Source of the DNA: Nonomuraea dietziae
GTDB lineage: Bacteria; Actinomycetota; Actinomycetes; Streptosporangiales; Streptosporangiaceae
Direction of reading: 5' to 3'
NCBI RefSeq assembly: GCF_014195505.1
Contig: NZ_JACIBV010000001.1
Coordinates: 806,001-870,000 of the forward strand
Length of the DNA: 64,000 nt
The notes below the pieces were generated by a model. It was not told the origin of the DNA. It ran no database searches and saw nothing but the letters and a program-made list of their open reading frames with translations. Within the stretch, counting starts at the first letter, position 1; the number at the start of each line of letters is the position of its first letter. Position numbers and translations under genes: made by a program. This document shows, in pieces, positions 16,575-25,623 of the stretch.

Positions 16575-17373
16575 GCGCATCGCCTTCAGTACCGGGGCGG
16601 CGGGCAAGACCGAGTTCGACGTCCGGCAGAGCGGGCAGCGCGGCCGCTTCGTGGCAGGCCATGGCCGGCTCGAGATTGGCGGGTATGAGGGCCGCGACCC
16701 CGAGCCCGGCCCGTAGCGCGGCGAGCACTCCGGCGAGACTGTTGCTTTCGAACGCCACCCGCCAGCGCCGCCCGGTGCCTTCCAGCGCTTCCAGCACCGA
16801 CGTCCGCCAGGCGCACGTGTTCGAGAACAGCACCACCGGCAGCGGATCGGCGTCAACGGCGACGCCAGGCCCGACCGCCCAGACCAGCGGCAGACGCACC
16901 GTCCAGCGCGGCGGCCAGGGAAGATCCGGGACCTCGTCGAGCACGAGCTGGACACGGCCCGTGTCGTAGGCCTCCCGCATCGCCGCGTTGGAAAGACTGA
17001 GCACCTCCAGCGTCGCGTCGGGGTGCAGCCGCGCGAGGTCGGCGAGCACCTGAGAAAGGCGGGAAGCGGCGAGATCCTCGAGGAGTCCCACGCCGCAATG
17101 CCCGGTGAGCGCACGCCCCGTTTCGGCGAGCGCCTGGGCCGACAACGCGAGAATGCGCTCGGCGTAGGGCAGCAGTTCCTCGCCCGCCCGGGTCGGCCAG
17201 ACGCCGGACGGCGTCCGGTGCAGCAGCGGACTGCCGACGGCCCTCTCGAGCTTGCGCAGGTGCTGGCTGAGCGCGGGCTGGGTACGGCCGAGGGCGGCCG
17301 CCGCCCGGCTGATGCTGCCCGCTCGCACGGCGGTGACGAATGACCGCAGCAGTGCGGTCTCGAGATCAGCCAT
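16534..17373 (-). CDS. LysR family transcriptional regulator
   Basis: 279 residues. HTH at 1-60 (LLRSFVTAVRAGSISRAAAAL, TQPALSQHLRKLERAVGSPL, GVWPTRAGEELLPYAERI); effector domain ~90-279 ends somewhat short (ARRPGTEGDALIDAVETALRRMI). Divergent from an MFS transporter whose start is 72 bp away; it likely controls that exporter. Similar to the LysR group that regulates MFS genes in Actinobacteria, but ligand unknown. Confidence 0.9.
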   Translation of the reverse strand: MADLETALLRSFVTAVRAGSISRAAAALGRTQPALSQHLRKLERAVGSPLLHRTPSGVWPTRAGEELLPYAERILALSAQALAETGRALTGHCGVGLLEDLAASRLSQVLADLARLHPDATLEVLSLSNAAMREAYDTGRVQLVLDEVPDLPWPPRWTVRLPLVWAVGPGVAVDADPLPVVLFSNTCAWRTSVLEALEGTGRRWRVAFESNSLAGVLAALRAGLGVAALIPANLEPAMACHEAAALPALPDVELGLARRPGTEGDALIDAVETALRRMI

Positions 17374-17445
17374 AAGTATTCATTATGCCCGGTCCAACGA
17401 ATGGACGACTTCCTATGGCAATACGGATGATTTACCGTCAAACCG

Positions 17446-18672
17446 GTGATCAGATTTCGACAGGTGCTCGCGGTGCCGGGGATGACGCCGCTGTTGGGCA
17501 TCTCACTGCTCGCTCGTGCGGCGATCACGGCAGACGCGATGGCGCTGACGATGTACGTCGTGCTTGCCCTCGACATGAGTTACGCGGCGGCGGGAGCCGT
17601 GGTGGCGGCGCTCACCGCCGGTGTCGCGCTGGGCGGGCCGCTGCTGGGCCGGATGATCGACCGGCGGGGCCTGCGTACCGTGCTGCTGGCCACCGTCGCG
17701 CCGCAGATCGTGTTCTGGCTGACCGTGCCTGTGCAGCCGTACGTGATCTTGCTGGGTGCCTCCTTCGCCGCCGGTCTGCTGATGGTGCCGGTCCAGTCGA
17801 TCACCAGGCAGGCGATCACCGCGATGACGACGACAGCGCAGCGGCGGGCGGCGTTCGCGCTGGACTCGGTGGCGGGCGAGCTGTCGTACATGGTGGGCCC
17901 GGCAGTGGTGATCCTTTGCGCGGCGAAGGTGTCCCCCGGCGTGGTGGCATGGGGAGTGGGCGCCGCGATCGTCGCCGGCGGGGCAGGGATTGCCCTGCTC
18001 AACCCGCCGATGCGGGCCGAGGACGAGACGGATGGCGACGCGGCGGCCCGGCCCCGGCGCAGGGAGTGGCTGGGAGCGCGCCTGGTGGCTGTTCTGACGA
18101 TGGGGTTCGGCGTCGCGATGCTGCTCAGCGGCGTCGACCTGGCCATCGTCGCCACTCTCCAAGAAGCCGGTCAGGTCTCGTGGGCGGCCATGGTCATCGC
18201 CGTGTTCGGGGTGACGTCCGTCGTGGGTGGTCTGGTGTACGGAGCGCTGTCCCGGCCGATGCCCACCTGGCTGCTGCTCGGCCTGCTCGGGCTGGTGACG
18301 ATTCCGGCCGGACTCGCCCATGACTGGCCTTGGCTGTGCGTGGCCGTCATCGGTGCCGGACTGCTGACCGCACCGACCCTCTCCACGGTCTCCGACGCGG
18401 TGAGCCGGCTGGCGCCGGCCGGTGTGCGAGGCGAGGCGACCGGCATGCAGGCCTCGGCGGCGAGCGCAGGGTTCGCGCTCGGCTCCCCGATCGTGGGCAT
18501 GGTGATCGACGTGTCAGCGCCTGCGGGCGGCTTCGCGGCAGCCGGCCTGGCCGGCCTGCTCGCCGCACTGACGGGATACCTGCTCTCGCGCCGGTCGCCT
18601 GCCGCCGCACCGTCTGCGTCGTCTTCCGCGCAGGCACTCGAGCCGTGCGACACCGTCGCGCCGGCCCCATGA
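17446..18672 (+). CDS. MFS transporter
   Basis: 408 residues with about 12 hydrophobic segments (e.g. AGAVVAALTAGVALGGPLLG, VILLGASFAAGLLMV, VLTMGFGVAMLLSGV, LLLGLLGLVTIPAGL). The loop 2-3 motif is GPLLGRMIDRRGLRTVLL (G-x-x-x-D-R-x-G-x-R). The C-terminal tail is alanine/serine-rich and probably unstructured. GTG start at 17446. Divergent partner of the LysR gene. Exporter role is likely, substrate unknown. Confidence 0.87.
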   Translation: MIRFRQVLAVPGMTPLLGISLLARAAITADAMALTMYVVLALDMSYAAAGAVVAALTAGVALGGPLLGRMIDRRGLRTVLLATVAPQIVFWLTVPVQPYVILLGASFAAGLLMVPVQSITRQAITAMTTTAQRRAAFALDSVAGELSYMVGPAVVILCAAKVSPGVVAWGVGAAIVAGGAGIALLNPPMRAEDETDGDAAARPRRREWLGARLVAVLTMGFGVAMLLSGVDLAIVATLQEAGQVSWAAMVIAVFGVTSVVGGLVYGALSRPMPTWLLLGLLGLVTIPAGLAHDWPWLCVAVIGAGLLTAPTLSTVSDAVSRLAPAGVRGEATGMQASAASAGFALGSPIVGMVIDVSAPAGGFAAAGLAGLLAALTGYLLSRRSPAAAPSASSSAQALEPCDTVAPAP

Positions 18673-18752
18673 CCTGAGCCCGGTACGGCCATCGGCGTCC
18701 CGCGCCGGTGAACAAGCCAGGTGCGCCCACGTGCGCGCAGGCCGAGCACCGA

Positions 18753-19388
18753 TCAGGGCCTGGGGGCGGTCCCGCGCAGGATCGCCACGCCGTCGCCCGA
18801 CAGCTCGTCGTGGTAGCCGGCGCGCCCGGTCATCGCCATGATCAGCGCCAGCGTCGAACCGGTCACCGAGGGCCCGGAGCCGCTGGCGAACGGCCCGTCG
18901 TCGGCGGCCAGCCGCAGACCACGCACCCGCCCCTTGGCCAGGACGACCTGGTCGGAGCCCACGTAGTACTCGGCCAGGCGGGTGAGCGTGGCGATCGGGT
19001 GGTCGCGGCGGATGCCCAGAGGCCGGCGGATGTCCTCCCCGTGGACCACCGTCTCGCCCAGCATGGCCACCACGGGCAGCGGCGGCTTGGTCCTGCTCGT
19101 CACAGCCCCACGGAACCTCTCCAGCGTCTCGGCCGGTGACGCCCCCAGCTGCTCGGCCAGCCGCATCGCCACCTGCCGGTCGAAGTCGAACCGGCAGCGC
19201 ACCACCCCCGCCAGCCACCGCACGGGACTGAGGCGGGCCCCCGCCGTCAGGTGGGCCAGCACCTCGCGCACGGTCAGGCCCTCGCAGAGGGACGGCGTCG
19301 CCCACTGCCCGTCCGTCAGCGTCGCGAGATCGGCCGCCAGAGCCGCCCGCTCGGCGTGGATGAGCGCCCAAAGTTCGGAATCTGTCAT
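18753..19388 (-). CDS. Maleylpyruvate isomerase family (mycothiol-dependent, DinB-like) protein
   Basis: 211 residues. The N-terminal helical MDMPI domain reads LWALIHAERAALAADLATLT, then PSLCEGLTVREVLAHLTAGAR, including the metal-binding histidine of the DinB fold; later GETVVHGEDIRRPLGI supplies another. Proteins of this group use or detoxify with mycothiol in Actinobacteria. ATG at 19388 is preceded by GGAGGTG at good spacing. It is divergent from the sigma factor gene 60 bp away and could be part of its regulon. Confidence 0.85.
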   Translation of the reverse strand: MTDSELWALIHAERAALAADLATLTDGQWATPSLCEGLTVREVLAHLTAGARLSPVRWLAGVVRCRFDFDRQVAMRLAEQLGASPAETLERFRGAVTSRTKPPLPVVAMLGETVVHGEDIRRPLGIRRDHPIATLTRLAEYYVGSDQVVLAKGRVRGLRLAADDGPFASGSGPSVTGSTLALIMAMTGRAGYHDELSGDGVAILRGTAPRP

Positions 19389-19448
19389 GTTAGAGCACCT
19401 CCAGTCGTTGACAGGTAGGACTGCGGTCATGAGGCAGAATCGTCGCCT

Positions 19449-20432
19449 GTGACGGAGAACACCGACCTGGCGCAGGCCCGAGCGGGGGACGACGCGGCGT
19501 TCACCCGCCTTGTCCAGCCGCTCCAGCGCGAGCTGCACGCCCACTGCTACCGCATGCTCGGCTCCGTCCACGACGCCGACGACGCCCTGCAGGAGGCGCT
19601 TCTCCGGGCCTGGCGCGGGCTGCCCCGCTTCGAGGGCCGCTCGACCCTGCGCTCCTGGCTCTACACGGTGGCCACCCGGACCTGCCTGGACCTGGTGAAG
19701 ACCCGCGACAGGCGCGCCCTGCCCGTCGACCTCGGCCCGTCGAGCGACCACGCGGTGCTCGACGCCGCGCCGGTGACGGAGCAGCCATGGCTGGGCCCGT
19801 ACCACGACGTCGGGCTGGACTACGAGCAGCGTGAGGCCGTCGAGCTCGCCTTCGTCGCGGCCCTGCAGCACCTGCCGGGCAACCAGCGTGCCGCCCTGGT
19901 GTTGTTCGACGTGCTGGGATTCTCGGCCGCCGAGATCGCCGCGATGATGGACGCCTCCACCACCTCCGTGAACTCCGCCCTGGCCCGGGCCCGCAGGGTC
20001 GTCGCCGACCGGGTTCCAGGCCCCAGCCAGCAGCCGACCCTGCGGGCCCTCGGCGACGCCCGCGTCCGGGCCTTGGTCACGGGCTTCGCCACCGCGCTGG
20101 AGCGCGGCGACGCCGACGCGCTGGTGGCGCTGCTCACCGCCGACGTCACCTGGTCGATGCCGCCTCTGGCGCAGTGGTACGGCGGGCTGCCGGCGGTCAC
20201 CGACTTCGCGGTCGAGGTCCCGCTGACCCGGTGTCCCAGCTGGCGCCACCTGCCCACCACCGCCAACGGCCAGCCCGCCGTGGCCTTCTACCTGGGCCGA
20301 TCCGCCGAAGGGCCGCACGAGGCGTGGTCGATCACCGTGTTCGGGCTGCGCGGGGAGCGCATCGCCGAGATCACCTCGTTTCTCGGCCCCGACCACTTCC
20401 CTGCCTTCGGCCTGCCCTCCGAGCTCCCCTGA
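19449..20432 (+). CDS. ECF-type sigma factor with C-terminal SnoaL-like domain (SigX5/SigG-like)
   Basis: 327 residues. Sigma region 2 at ~20-85 (FTRLVQPLQRELHAHCYRMLG, DADDALQEALLRAWRGLPRF, LRSWLYTVATRTCLDL); region 4 at ~135-190 (FVAALQHLPGNQRAALVLFDVLGFSAAEIAAM, TTSVNSALARARRVV). Residues ~205-320 form a SnoaL/NTF2-like domain (FATALERGDADALVALLTADVTWSMPPL) that in related sigma factors modulates activity instead of an anti-sigma factor. No anti-sigma gene is adjacent. Length fits the TIGR02960-type family. Confidence 0.9.
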   Translation: MTENTDLAQARAGDDAAFTRLVQPLQRELHAHCYRMLGSVHDADDALQEALLRAWRGLPRFEGRSTLRSWLYTVATRTCLDLVKTRDRRALPVDLGPSSDHAVLDAAPVTEQPWLGPYHDVGLDYEQREAVELAFVAALQHLPGNQRAALVLFDVLGFSAAEIAAMMDASTTSVNSALARARRVVADRVPGPSQQPTLRALGDARVRALVTGFATALERGDADALVALLTADVTWSMPPLAQWYGGLPAVTDFAVEVPLTRCPSWRHLPTTANGQPAVAFYLGRSAEGPHEAWSITVFGLRGERIAEITSFLGPDHFPAFGLPSELP

Positions 20433-20681
20433 CCCAGGTGCCTGACAGCCTGTCCATTCCTGGCCGGCGCTGGTCGTGATCCATCGCGCGTAGTCCGGGA
20501 GCGGCGGCGGGACTCGGCATGGTCGGCGCCCCGCATCCGGCCTTGATCAGTGCCGCAAGGACGACTAGCCTGATCGCCGTTGCTGCCGGACGGCGGGGCC
20601 GGGGCGATCGCGCACGCGGCAGGAGCCCCGACCACGACGAGCTGCTCGACCACACCGCATGAAGTTTGGGACCGACTGACG

Positions 20682-20999
20682 ATGAGCGCCGAAGAGGATT
20701 TCAAGCAGGTCGGCGCCGAGCTGGCCGACCTGGGTGTACGGATCTCCACGATGATGGGAAGGCCCGCGCTCAAGGATCAGGCGGGGAAGGTGTTCGCGAG
20801 CCTGCAGCGCGACGGCGCGATGGTGTTCCGGCTGGTCAGGGACACCCCCGAACACACCACCGCGCTCCAGCTGGCCGGGGCGTCCCTGTTCGACCCCTCG
20901 GGGCAGGGCAGGGCGATCAAGGACTGGGTGGTCGTGCCCCACTCCTCGGCCGAGAAGTGGACGGATCTGGCCGAGGCCGCCCTCAGCCGCCCACGCTGA
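20682..20999 (+). CDS. Conserved hypothetical protein
   Basis: 105 residues from the ATG at 20682 (MSAEEDFKQVGAELADLGVR). Composition is balanced and not arginine/proline-rich, so the frame is probably real. Visible features are an N-terminal amphipathic helix and the segment LFDPSGQGRAIKDWVVVPHS, with tryptophans in the C-terminal third. I do not recognise the family. Stands alone after the sigma factor gene; 20433-20681 holds nothing recognisable. Confidence 0.65.
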   Translation: MSAEEDFKQVGAELADLGVRISTMMGRPALKDQAGKVFASLQRDGAMVFRLVRDTPEHTTALQLAGASLFDPSGQGRAIKDWVVVPHSSAEKWTDLAEAALSRPR

Positions 21000-21148
21000 T
21001 CAGCAGGCCACCTCGACGGTGCGCCGGTGGGTGCCCGAGCCCCGGCAGGAGGAGGGTGGGGGGATCTGCCGGCGTCATGGGGCAGGGAAGACAGCGATCG
21101 TCAGCGATCGAATGGCCCCGGTCACCGACCGCAACTAGCGTGACCGGC

Positions 21149-21559
21149 ATGGACATCACCATTCACACGACCTTCCTTCCGCATGACGACCCGGACGCCT
21201 CCCTGGCCTTCTGGCGAGACGTCCTCGGCTTCGAGGTCCGCAACGACGTCGGAGGCGGCAAGATGCGCTGGATCACGGTCGGCCCCGTCGGCCAGCCCGG
21301 CACGTCCATCCTCCTCGGGCCGCCGGCCGCCGACCCCGGCATCACCGAGGACGAGCGCCGCACCATCGTCGAGATGATGGCCAAGGGCACCTACGGCTGG
21401 ATCGTCCTGGCCACCGCCGACGTCGACGGCGTCTTCGAACGGCTGGCGGCCGGCCACGCCGAGGTCGTCCAGGAGCCGACCGATCAGCCGTACGGGGTAC
21501 GCGACTGCGCCTTCCGTGATCCCGCAGGCAACCTGATCCGCGTCCAGGAGCTTCGCTGA
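21149..21559 (+). CDS. VOC superfamily (glyoxalase-like) protein
   Basis: 136 residues. Two beta-alpha-beta-beta-beta modules: HTTFLPHDDPDASLAFWRDVLGFEVRND in the first and YGWIVLATADVDGVFERLAAG with PYGVRDCAFRDPAGNLIRVQE in the second. The final D-P-A-G-N-x-I-R-x-x-E is the usual VOC ending with the metal-binding glutamate. A dioxygenase, antibiotic-binding or lyase role cannot be chosen from sequence alone. Confidence 0.87.
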   Translation: MDITIHTTFLPHDDPDASLAFWRDVLGFEVRNDVGGGKMRWITVGPVGQPGTSILLGPPAADPGITEDERRTIVEMMAKGTYGWIVLATADVDGVFERLAAGHAEVVQEPTDQPYGVRDCAFRDPAGNLIRVQELR

Positions 21560-21611
21560 GCCGTCGGCGATCTCATCGCGGCCGGGGCGCGCGATCGTGC
21601 GGGATCAGTGG

Positions 21612-22256
21612 TCACCGTCTCCAGAACAGCAGGTGGGTGACCCCGCTGGGGCTCGGTACGGTCTCAAGGTGGAAGCGGTCGAGCAGGTCGGTGTGGCTCT
21701 CCCACAGTCGTTCGCCTCGATGGAGGTCGACGGGCGCGACGGCGATGTGCATCGTGTCGACCAGGTCGGCCTCGAGGAACGCGCGGACGGTGGCGACTCC
21801 GCCGCCGAGGCGCACGTCCCGGCCGTCGGCGGCCTGCGTCGCGCGTGCCAGCGCCTCGGCCGGTGACGCGTCGAGGAAATGGAAGGTGGTGTCGGCCAGG
21901 GTGAAGGACGGGCGTTCGTGGTGGGTGAGCACGAAGACCGGTGTGCGGAACGGCGGGGTCTCTCCCCACCATCCCTGCCACTCGTGGTTGTCCCAGGGGC
22001 CACGCTGGGGGCCGAACTTGTTACGCCCCATGATCTCCGCTCCGATGTTGCGGGTGTGGTCGCGGGTCAGGTAGTCGTCCAGGCCGCGAGTGCCGCCCGG
22101 CTCGGTGCGGTTCACCCAGCTGGCGGTGGCGCCCGCCCAGGACCACAGGGGAGCGGGGTCCGCGTGACCGAAGGGCCGGTCCAGGCTCTGCCCCTCGCCG
22201 GCGCCGAACCCGTCCTGCGACACGTTGAAACACTGCACCCTCAACAGCTGCGACAT
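21612..22256 (-). CDS. Dihydrofolate reductase-family (RibD C-terminal-like) protein
   Basis: 214 residues. Typical of actinobacterial DHFR-fold reductases: LLRVQCFNVSQDGFGAGEGQ at the N-terminus (first strand and S-x-D-G), EIMGRNKFGP in the middle (nicotinamide-binding G-R-x-x-x), PVFVLTHHERP and DVRLGGGVATVRAFLEADLVD (the G-G-G-x-x-x nucleotide-binding loop) near the C-terminus. Likely an NADPH-dependent reductase of unknown substrate. Divergent from the YciI/ECF42 operon; 182 bp separate them. Confidence 0.85.
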   Translation of the reverse strand: MSQLLRVQCFNVSQDGFGAGEGQSLDRPFGHADPAPLWSWAGATASWVNRTEPGGTRGLDDYLTRDHTRNIGAEIMGRNKFGPQRGPWDNHEWQGWWGETPPFRTPVFVLTHHERPSFTLADTTFHFLDASPAEALARATQAADGRDVRLGGGVATVRAFLEADLVDTMHIAVAPVDLHRGERLWESHTDLLDRFHLETVPSPSGVTHLLFWRR

Positions 22257-22343
22257 GCGTCCTCCTCGGGAGCCGGCAAGCGACTTGTGACGGAACGCCC
22301 AGGCCAGGCGTCCCTTTGGGGAGGTAGTCGGAACAGCGGGGAG

Positions 22344-22369
22344 ATTCTTGCGGTCGCCACCGCAAGAAT
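22344..22369. promoter_or_regulatory. Perfect 11-bp inverted repeat upstream of YciI/ECF42 operon
   Basis: ATTCTTGCGGT (22344-22354) and ACCGCAAGAAT (22359-22369) flank a 4-nt loop CGCC. It lies 70 bp before the first YciI start and 88 bp before the divergent reductase start. It could be an operator or an mRNA leader hairpin. I do not find a clear TGTCGA-type ECF42 promoter here. Confidence 0.5.
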
Positions 22370-22438
22370 GCGGCACCGGCGTCGACTCCATGGTGAACGG
22401 CGCCTCAAGGGTGCCGCCCGACCATCGAAGGAGACGAC

Positions 22439-22807
22439 ATGAAGTTCTTGTTGATCATGCACAGCAACCCGCGGATCTGGGATGCGCTGACCGAGGAGGA
22501 GCGCAACGAGGTGATGAGCGGCCACGGCGCGTTCATGGAGACCGTCAGGAAGTCCGGGGAGATGATCGGCACCGTCGCGCTGGCCGACCCGTCGCAGAGC
22601 GCTGTGGTCAAGGTCAGGGGCGGCGTCCCGGCGGTGACGGACGGGCCCTACCTCGAGGCCAAGGAGTACCTCGGCGGCTACTACCTGGTGGAGTGCGACA
22701 GCAGGCAGCGTGCTCTGGAGCTGGCCGCGCTCATCCCGGACGCCGGCGTCGAGGGCCTGGGCATCGAGGTGCGGCCCGTGGTCTACGCAGGCACGGCGGA
22801 CGACTGA
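22439..22807 (+). CDS. YciI/DGPF domain protein
   Basis: 122 residues, one YciI domain. The DGPF signature is present as VTDGPYLEAKEYLGGYYLVEC (D-G-P-Y here). N-terminal strand KFLLIMHSNP and SGEMIGTVALADPSQSAVVKVRGG are typical of the family. ATG is preceded by AAGGAG. First gene of a YciI-YciI-ECF42 operon; DGPF proteins are the usual partners of ECF42 sigma factors (established family association) but their role is unresolved. Confidence 0.9.
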   Translation: MKFLLIMHSNPRIWDALTEEERNEVMSGHGAFMETVRKSGEMIGTVALADPSQSAVVKVRGGVPAVTDGPYLEAKEYLGGYYLVECDSRQRALELAALIPDAGVEGLGIEVRPVVYAGTADD

Positions 22808-22814
22808 GCACGCG

Positions 22815-23153
22815 GTGAAGTTCCTGCTGAACCTCTACCTGGACGCGGCGGACCCACCGGGGGAAGGGTTTGACCATGAGGGCTTCCTGGCGGCGTCCGG
22901 GCAGGCAGGGGAGCTGATCAGTGCCCACGCCTTCGCCGATCCTTCCCTCAGCACCGCCGTGAGGGTCAGGGGCGGCGTGGTGGCAGTGGCCGACGGCCCG
23001 TACCTACCGACCTCGGAGCATGTGGCCGGCCAGTACGTGGTGGACTGCGAGAGCCGGGAGCGTGCCGTGGAACTGGCCACCCTGCTGTCGAGCGGTCAGG
23101 TCTGCGGCGTGGAGGTGCGGCCACTGATGGACTCGGCCGGGATGGAGATGTGA
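22815..23153 (+). CDS. YciI/DGPF domain protein
   Basis: 112 residues from a GTG at 22815, seven bases after the previous stop. Signature VAVADGPYLPTSEHVAGQYVVDC is a variant of the DGPF motif. The N-terminal KFLLNLYLDAADPP replaces the longer first helix of its neighbour. Its TGA overlaps the GTG of the sigma factor gene (GTGA, 23150-23153). A tandem pair of YciI genes before one ECF42 gene contrasts with the single YciI gene in the second module at 30703. Confidence 0.88.
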   Translation: MKFLLNLYLDAADPPGEGFDHEGFLAASGQAGELISAHAFADPSLSTAVRVRGGVVAVADGPYLPTSEHVAGQYVVDCESRERAVELATLLSSGQVCGVEVRPLMDSAGMEM

Positions 23154-24394
23154 GCGCGTCCGAACGCCTCGAGGACCTGCTGCGCGAACTGGCGCCGCAG
23201 GTCCTCGGCGTGCTCCTGCACCGGTATGGCGGATTCGAGGAGTGCGAGGACGCGGTCCAGGAGGCGTTGCTCGCGGCCGCGATGCAGTGGCCCGCCGAGG
23301 GCGTCCCGGAAAGCCCGCGCTCCTGGCTGGTGACCGTCGCCTCCCGCCGCCTGATCGACCAGGTACGCAGCGAGCAGGCCCGCCGCCGGAGGGAGGCCAC
23401 CGCGGCGGTACGGGAGGCGCCGGACGCCGGCCTCGCGCCGGACCCCGGCGACGAAGGCCCCCGTGACCACGACGACACCCTCACGCTGCTGTTCCTGTGC
23501 TGCCATCCGGCGCTGACGCCCGCCTCCCAGGTGGCGCTCACGCTGCGCGCCGTCGGCGGCCTCACCACCGCCGAGGTGGCGCGGGCATTCCTCATGCCGG
23601 AGGCCACCATGGCGCCGCGGATCAGCCGCGCCAAGCAACGGATCAAGGCCGTCGGCGCCTCGTTCGAGATGCCGAGCGCCCAGGAGCGGCCCGACCGGCT
23701 GGACGCCGTCCTGCACGTGCTCTACCTGATCTTCAACGAGGGCTACACCGCCAGCTCAGGACCCGACCTGCACCGCGGCGAGCTCACCACAGAGGCGATC
23801 CGGCTCACCCGGATGGTGCACAGGTCCTTGCCGGATGACGGTGAGGTCGCCGGTCTTCTGTCGCTGATGCTGCTGACCGACGCCCGCCGCGCGGCCCGCA
23901 CCGGCCCGGACGGCGCCCTCGTGCCACTGGCCGAGCAGGACAGGAACCTGTGGGACGCCGCCATGATCGAAGAGGGCACCGCGCTGGTCACCGCGAGCAT
24001 GTCCGCCTCACCCCTCGGCCCTTACCAGCTCCAGGCGGCGATCGCCGCGCTGCACGTCCAGGCGCCGCGGGCCGCGGACACCGACTGGGAACAGATCCGC
24101 ATTCTGTACGCGATCCTCACTCGGATCGCGCCGAACCCGATGGTCACGCTCAATCACGCCGTCGCGGTCGCGATGACCCGCGGGCCCCAGGCCGGGCTCG
24201 AACTGCTGGAAAGCCTGGACGGCGACCCCCGGCTCGCCCGTCACCACCGTCTCCACGCCGTGCGCGCCCACCTGCAGGAGCTGGCCGGCGAGTACGCTGC
24301 CGCACGCGAGAACTACCGGCTGGCGGCCCTGCTTACCACGAGCCTTCCCGAACAGCGCTACCTGCGGGCCAGGGCAGGCAGGCTGGAGCGATAG
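23150..24394 (+). CDS. ECF42-type sigma factor with C-terminal TPR-like extension
   Basis: 414 residues. Sigma region 2 at ~10-80 (APQVLGVLLHRYGGFEECEDAVQEALLAAAMQW, SWLVTVASRRLIDQVR); region 4 at ~115-170 (LTLLFLCCHPALTPASQVALTLRAVGGLTTAEVARAFL). The rest contains the ECF42 hallmarks LDAVLHVLYLIFNEGYTAS and the helical-repeat C-terminus ending with LARHHRLHAVRAHLQELAGEYAAARENYRLA. These factors lack a classical anti-sigma; the extension is thought to be regulatory. Coupled to the two YciI genes upstream by a 4-bp overlap. Confidence 0.92.
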   Translation: MSASERLEDLLRELAPQVLGVLLHRYGGFEECEDAVQEALLAAAMQWPAEGVPESPRSWLVTVASRRLIDQVRSEQARRRREATAAVREAPDAGLAPDPGDEGPRDHDDTLTLLFLCCHPALTPASQVALTLRAVGGLTTAEVARAFLMPEATMAPRISRAKQRIKAVGASFEMPSAQERPDRLDAVLHVLYLIFNEGYTASSGPDLHRGELTTEAIRLTRMVHRSLPDDGEVAGLLSLMLLTDARRAARTGPDGALVPLAEQDRNLWDAAMIEEGTALVTASMSASPLGPYQLQAAIAALHVQAPRAADTDWEQIRILYAILTRIAPNPMVTLNHAVAVAMTRGPQAGLELLESLDGDPRLARHHRLHAVRAHLQELAGEYAAARENYRLAALLTTSLPEQRYLRARAGRLER

Positions 24395-24489
24395 CAGCCG
24401 ACCAGGGCGCACCCGGTGGGCCGATGTCGAGAGGAAGCCTGCGGGCGCGCCGCCGCCCTCGAGCGCCTCCAGCCCGAGCACGCGGACGG

Positions 24490-25623
24490 TCACCGGCGGC
24501 CTCGCAGCCACGCGGCGAAGGCGTCCAGCGCGGGCCCGGGGTCGCGGCGCCCGACACCGATGCGGAAGCGGTCGCCTGGCGTGGGCGTGAGCTCCGAACG
24601 GTAGATGCTCGCGGGAAGCAGCAGGACCCCTGCCTGCTCGACGAGCTCGGCGCAGAACCGCTCCACCCCGTCCGTGCCCAGGTAGCGGGGGTAGGCGACG
24701 CAGCCGCCCTCAGGCGCCCGCCACTCGAACAGCTCCCCGAACTCGGCGAAGAACGCGTCGAAGGCGGGCAGGTTGGCGGCGATGACGGCACGGTTGCGCT
24801 CCAGGATGCGGTCGCGGGCCTTGACGGCGATCCTGGCCAGCACCTCGGACGGCGCCGCGTTGCAGATGGTCGTGTAGTGCTTGGCGCGTTCCAGTCTCGA
24901 GCGCACCTCCTTGTCGCGGCAGGCGATCCAGCCGAGCCTCAGCCCGGGCAGGCCCAGCGACTTGGAGGTCACGTTCAGCGACAGCGCCCGCTCCGACAGC
25001 TCCGCCGCCTGCGCAAGCGTGCGGGAGGGATCGAGTTCCAGGCCGCGGTAGACCTCGTCGCTGAACAGGTGGATGCCGCGCTCGTCGCACAGCTGTGCCA
25101 GGCGGGCGAAGTCGGCCGCGTCGACGAGCGTCCCCGTCGGGTTGTTGGGAAAGTTGACCGACAGCACGCGGGTGTTGGGGCGCAGCGCCGCGACGACCCG
25201 CTCCAGGTCCAGCGCCCAGTCGTCGTCCGGGTTCAGGGCCACGCCGCTGACCTCGCACAGCGACAGCGGGACGGTCTCGGCCGACTGGTAGTTGGGTGTG
25301 ACGACCACGGCGTGGTCGGCCGGTCCGAGCAGGACGTGCATGGCCAGATAGAGGGCCTCCTGGGCGCCGGTGAAGCAGATCACGTCGTCGGCGTCGACGT
25401 GGGCGTAGGTTTCGGCGATCGCCTGCCGGAGCGCTGGGTCGCCGAAGGTCTCGGTGTAGCCGAACGACAGCGTCTCCCAGGCGTGCAGGTCCCCCGGGTC
25501 GGCCAGCGCGAGCAGCTCGGACATGGTCATGGTCTGGGCGTCGGAGGCCGTCAGGTGGTGGCGGGCGGTGAACTCCCAGCGGGAGAAGTACGTCTCCAGC
25601 CGGAAGTCGGGCAGACGGGTCAC
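24490..25623 (-). CDS. PLP-dependent class I/II aminotransferase
   Basis: 377 residues from a GTG at 25623. Fold-type I motifs: FTGAQEALYLAMHVLL (substrate/PLP helix), VNFPNNPTGTLV (N-x-P-x-x-P-T-G), SDEVYRGLELD (D-x-V-Y, ring-nitrogen Asp), LNVTSKSLGLPGLRLGWIAC (Schiff-base Lys in S-K-S and the phosphate-binding Arg), and the carboxylate-binding R near FRIGVG. The GTG overlaps the TGA of the upstream PAS-HTH regulator (GTGA, 25620-25623), so they form one operon and the regulator likely controls the aminotransferase. Substrate unknown; D- or L-amino acid catabolism is possible. Confidence 0.9.
   Translation of the reverse strand: MTRLPDFRLETYFSRWEFTARHHLTASDAQTMTMSELLALADPGDLHAWETLSFGYTETFGDPALRQAIAETYAHVDADDVICFTGAQEALYLAMHVLLGPADHAVVVTPNYQSAETVPLSLCEVSGVALNPDDDWALDLERVVAALRPNTRVLSVNFPNNPTGTLVDAADFARLAQLCDERGIHLFSDEVYRGLELDPSRTLAQAAELSERALSLNVTSKSLGLPGLRLGWIACRDKEVRSRLERAKHYTTICNAAPSEVLARIAVKARDRILERNRAVIAANLPAFDAFFAEFGELFEWRAPEGGCVAYPRYLGTDGVERFCAELVEQAGVLLLPASIYRSELTPTPGDRFRIGVGRRDPGPALDAFAAWLRGRR

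Noticed and set aside
19400..20396. Minus-strand extension upstream of the maleylpyruvate isomerase-like gene
   Set aside because: The long frame beyond the ATG at 19388 is antisense to the sigma factor gene and lacks any motif; the ATG with a good GGAGGTG site is the true start.
24490..25623. Aminotransferase as a biosynthetic cluster member
   Set aside because: No NRPS, PKS or tailoring genes nearby; the operon with the PAS-HTH regulator points to a small metabolic unit.
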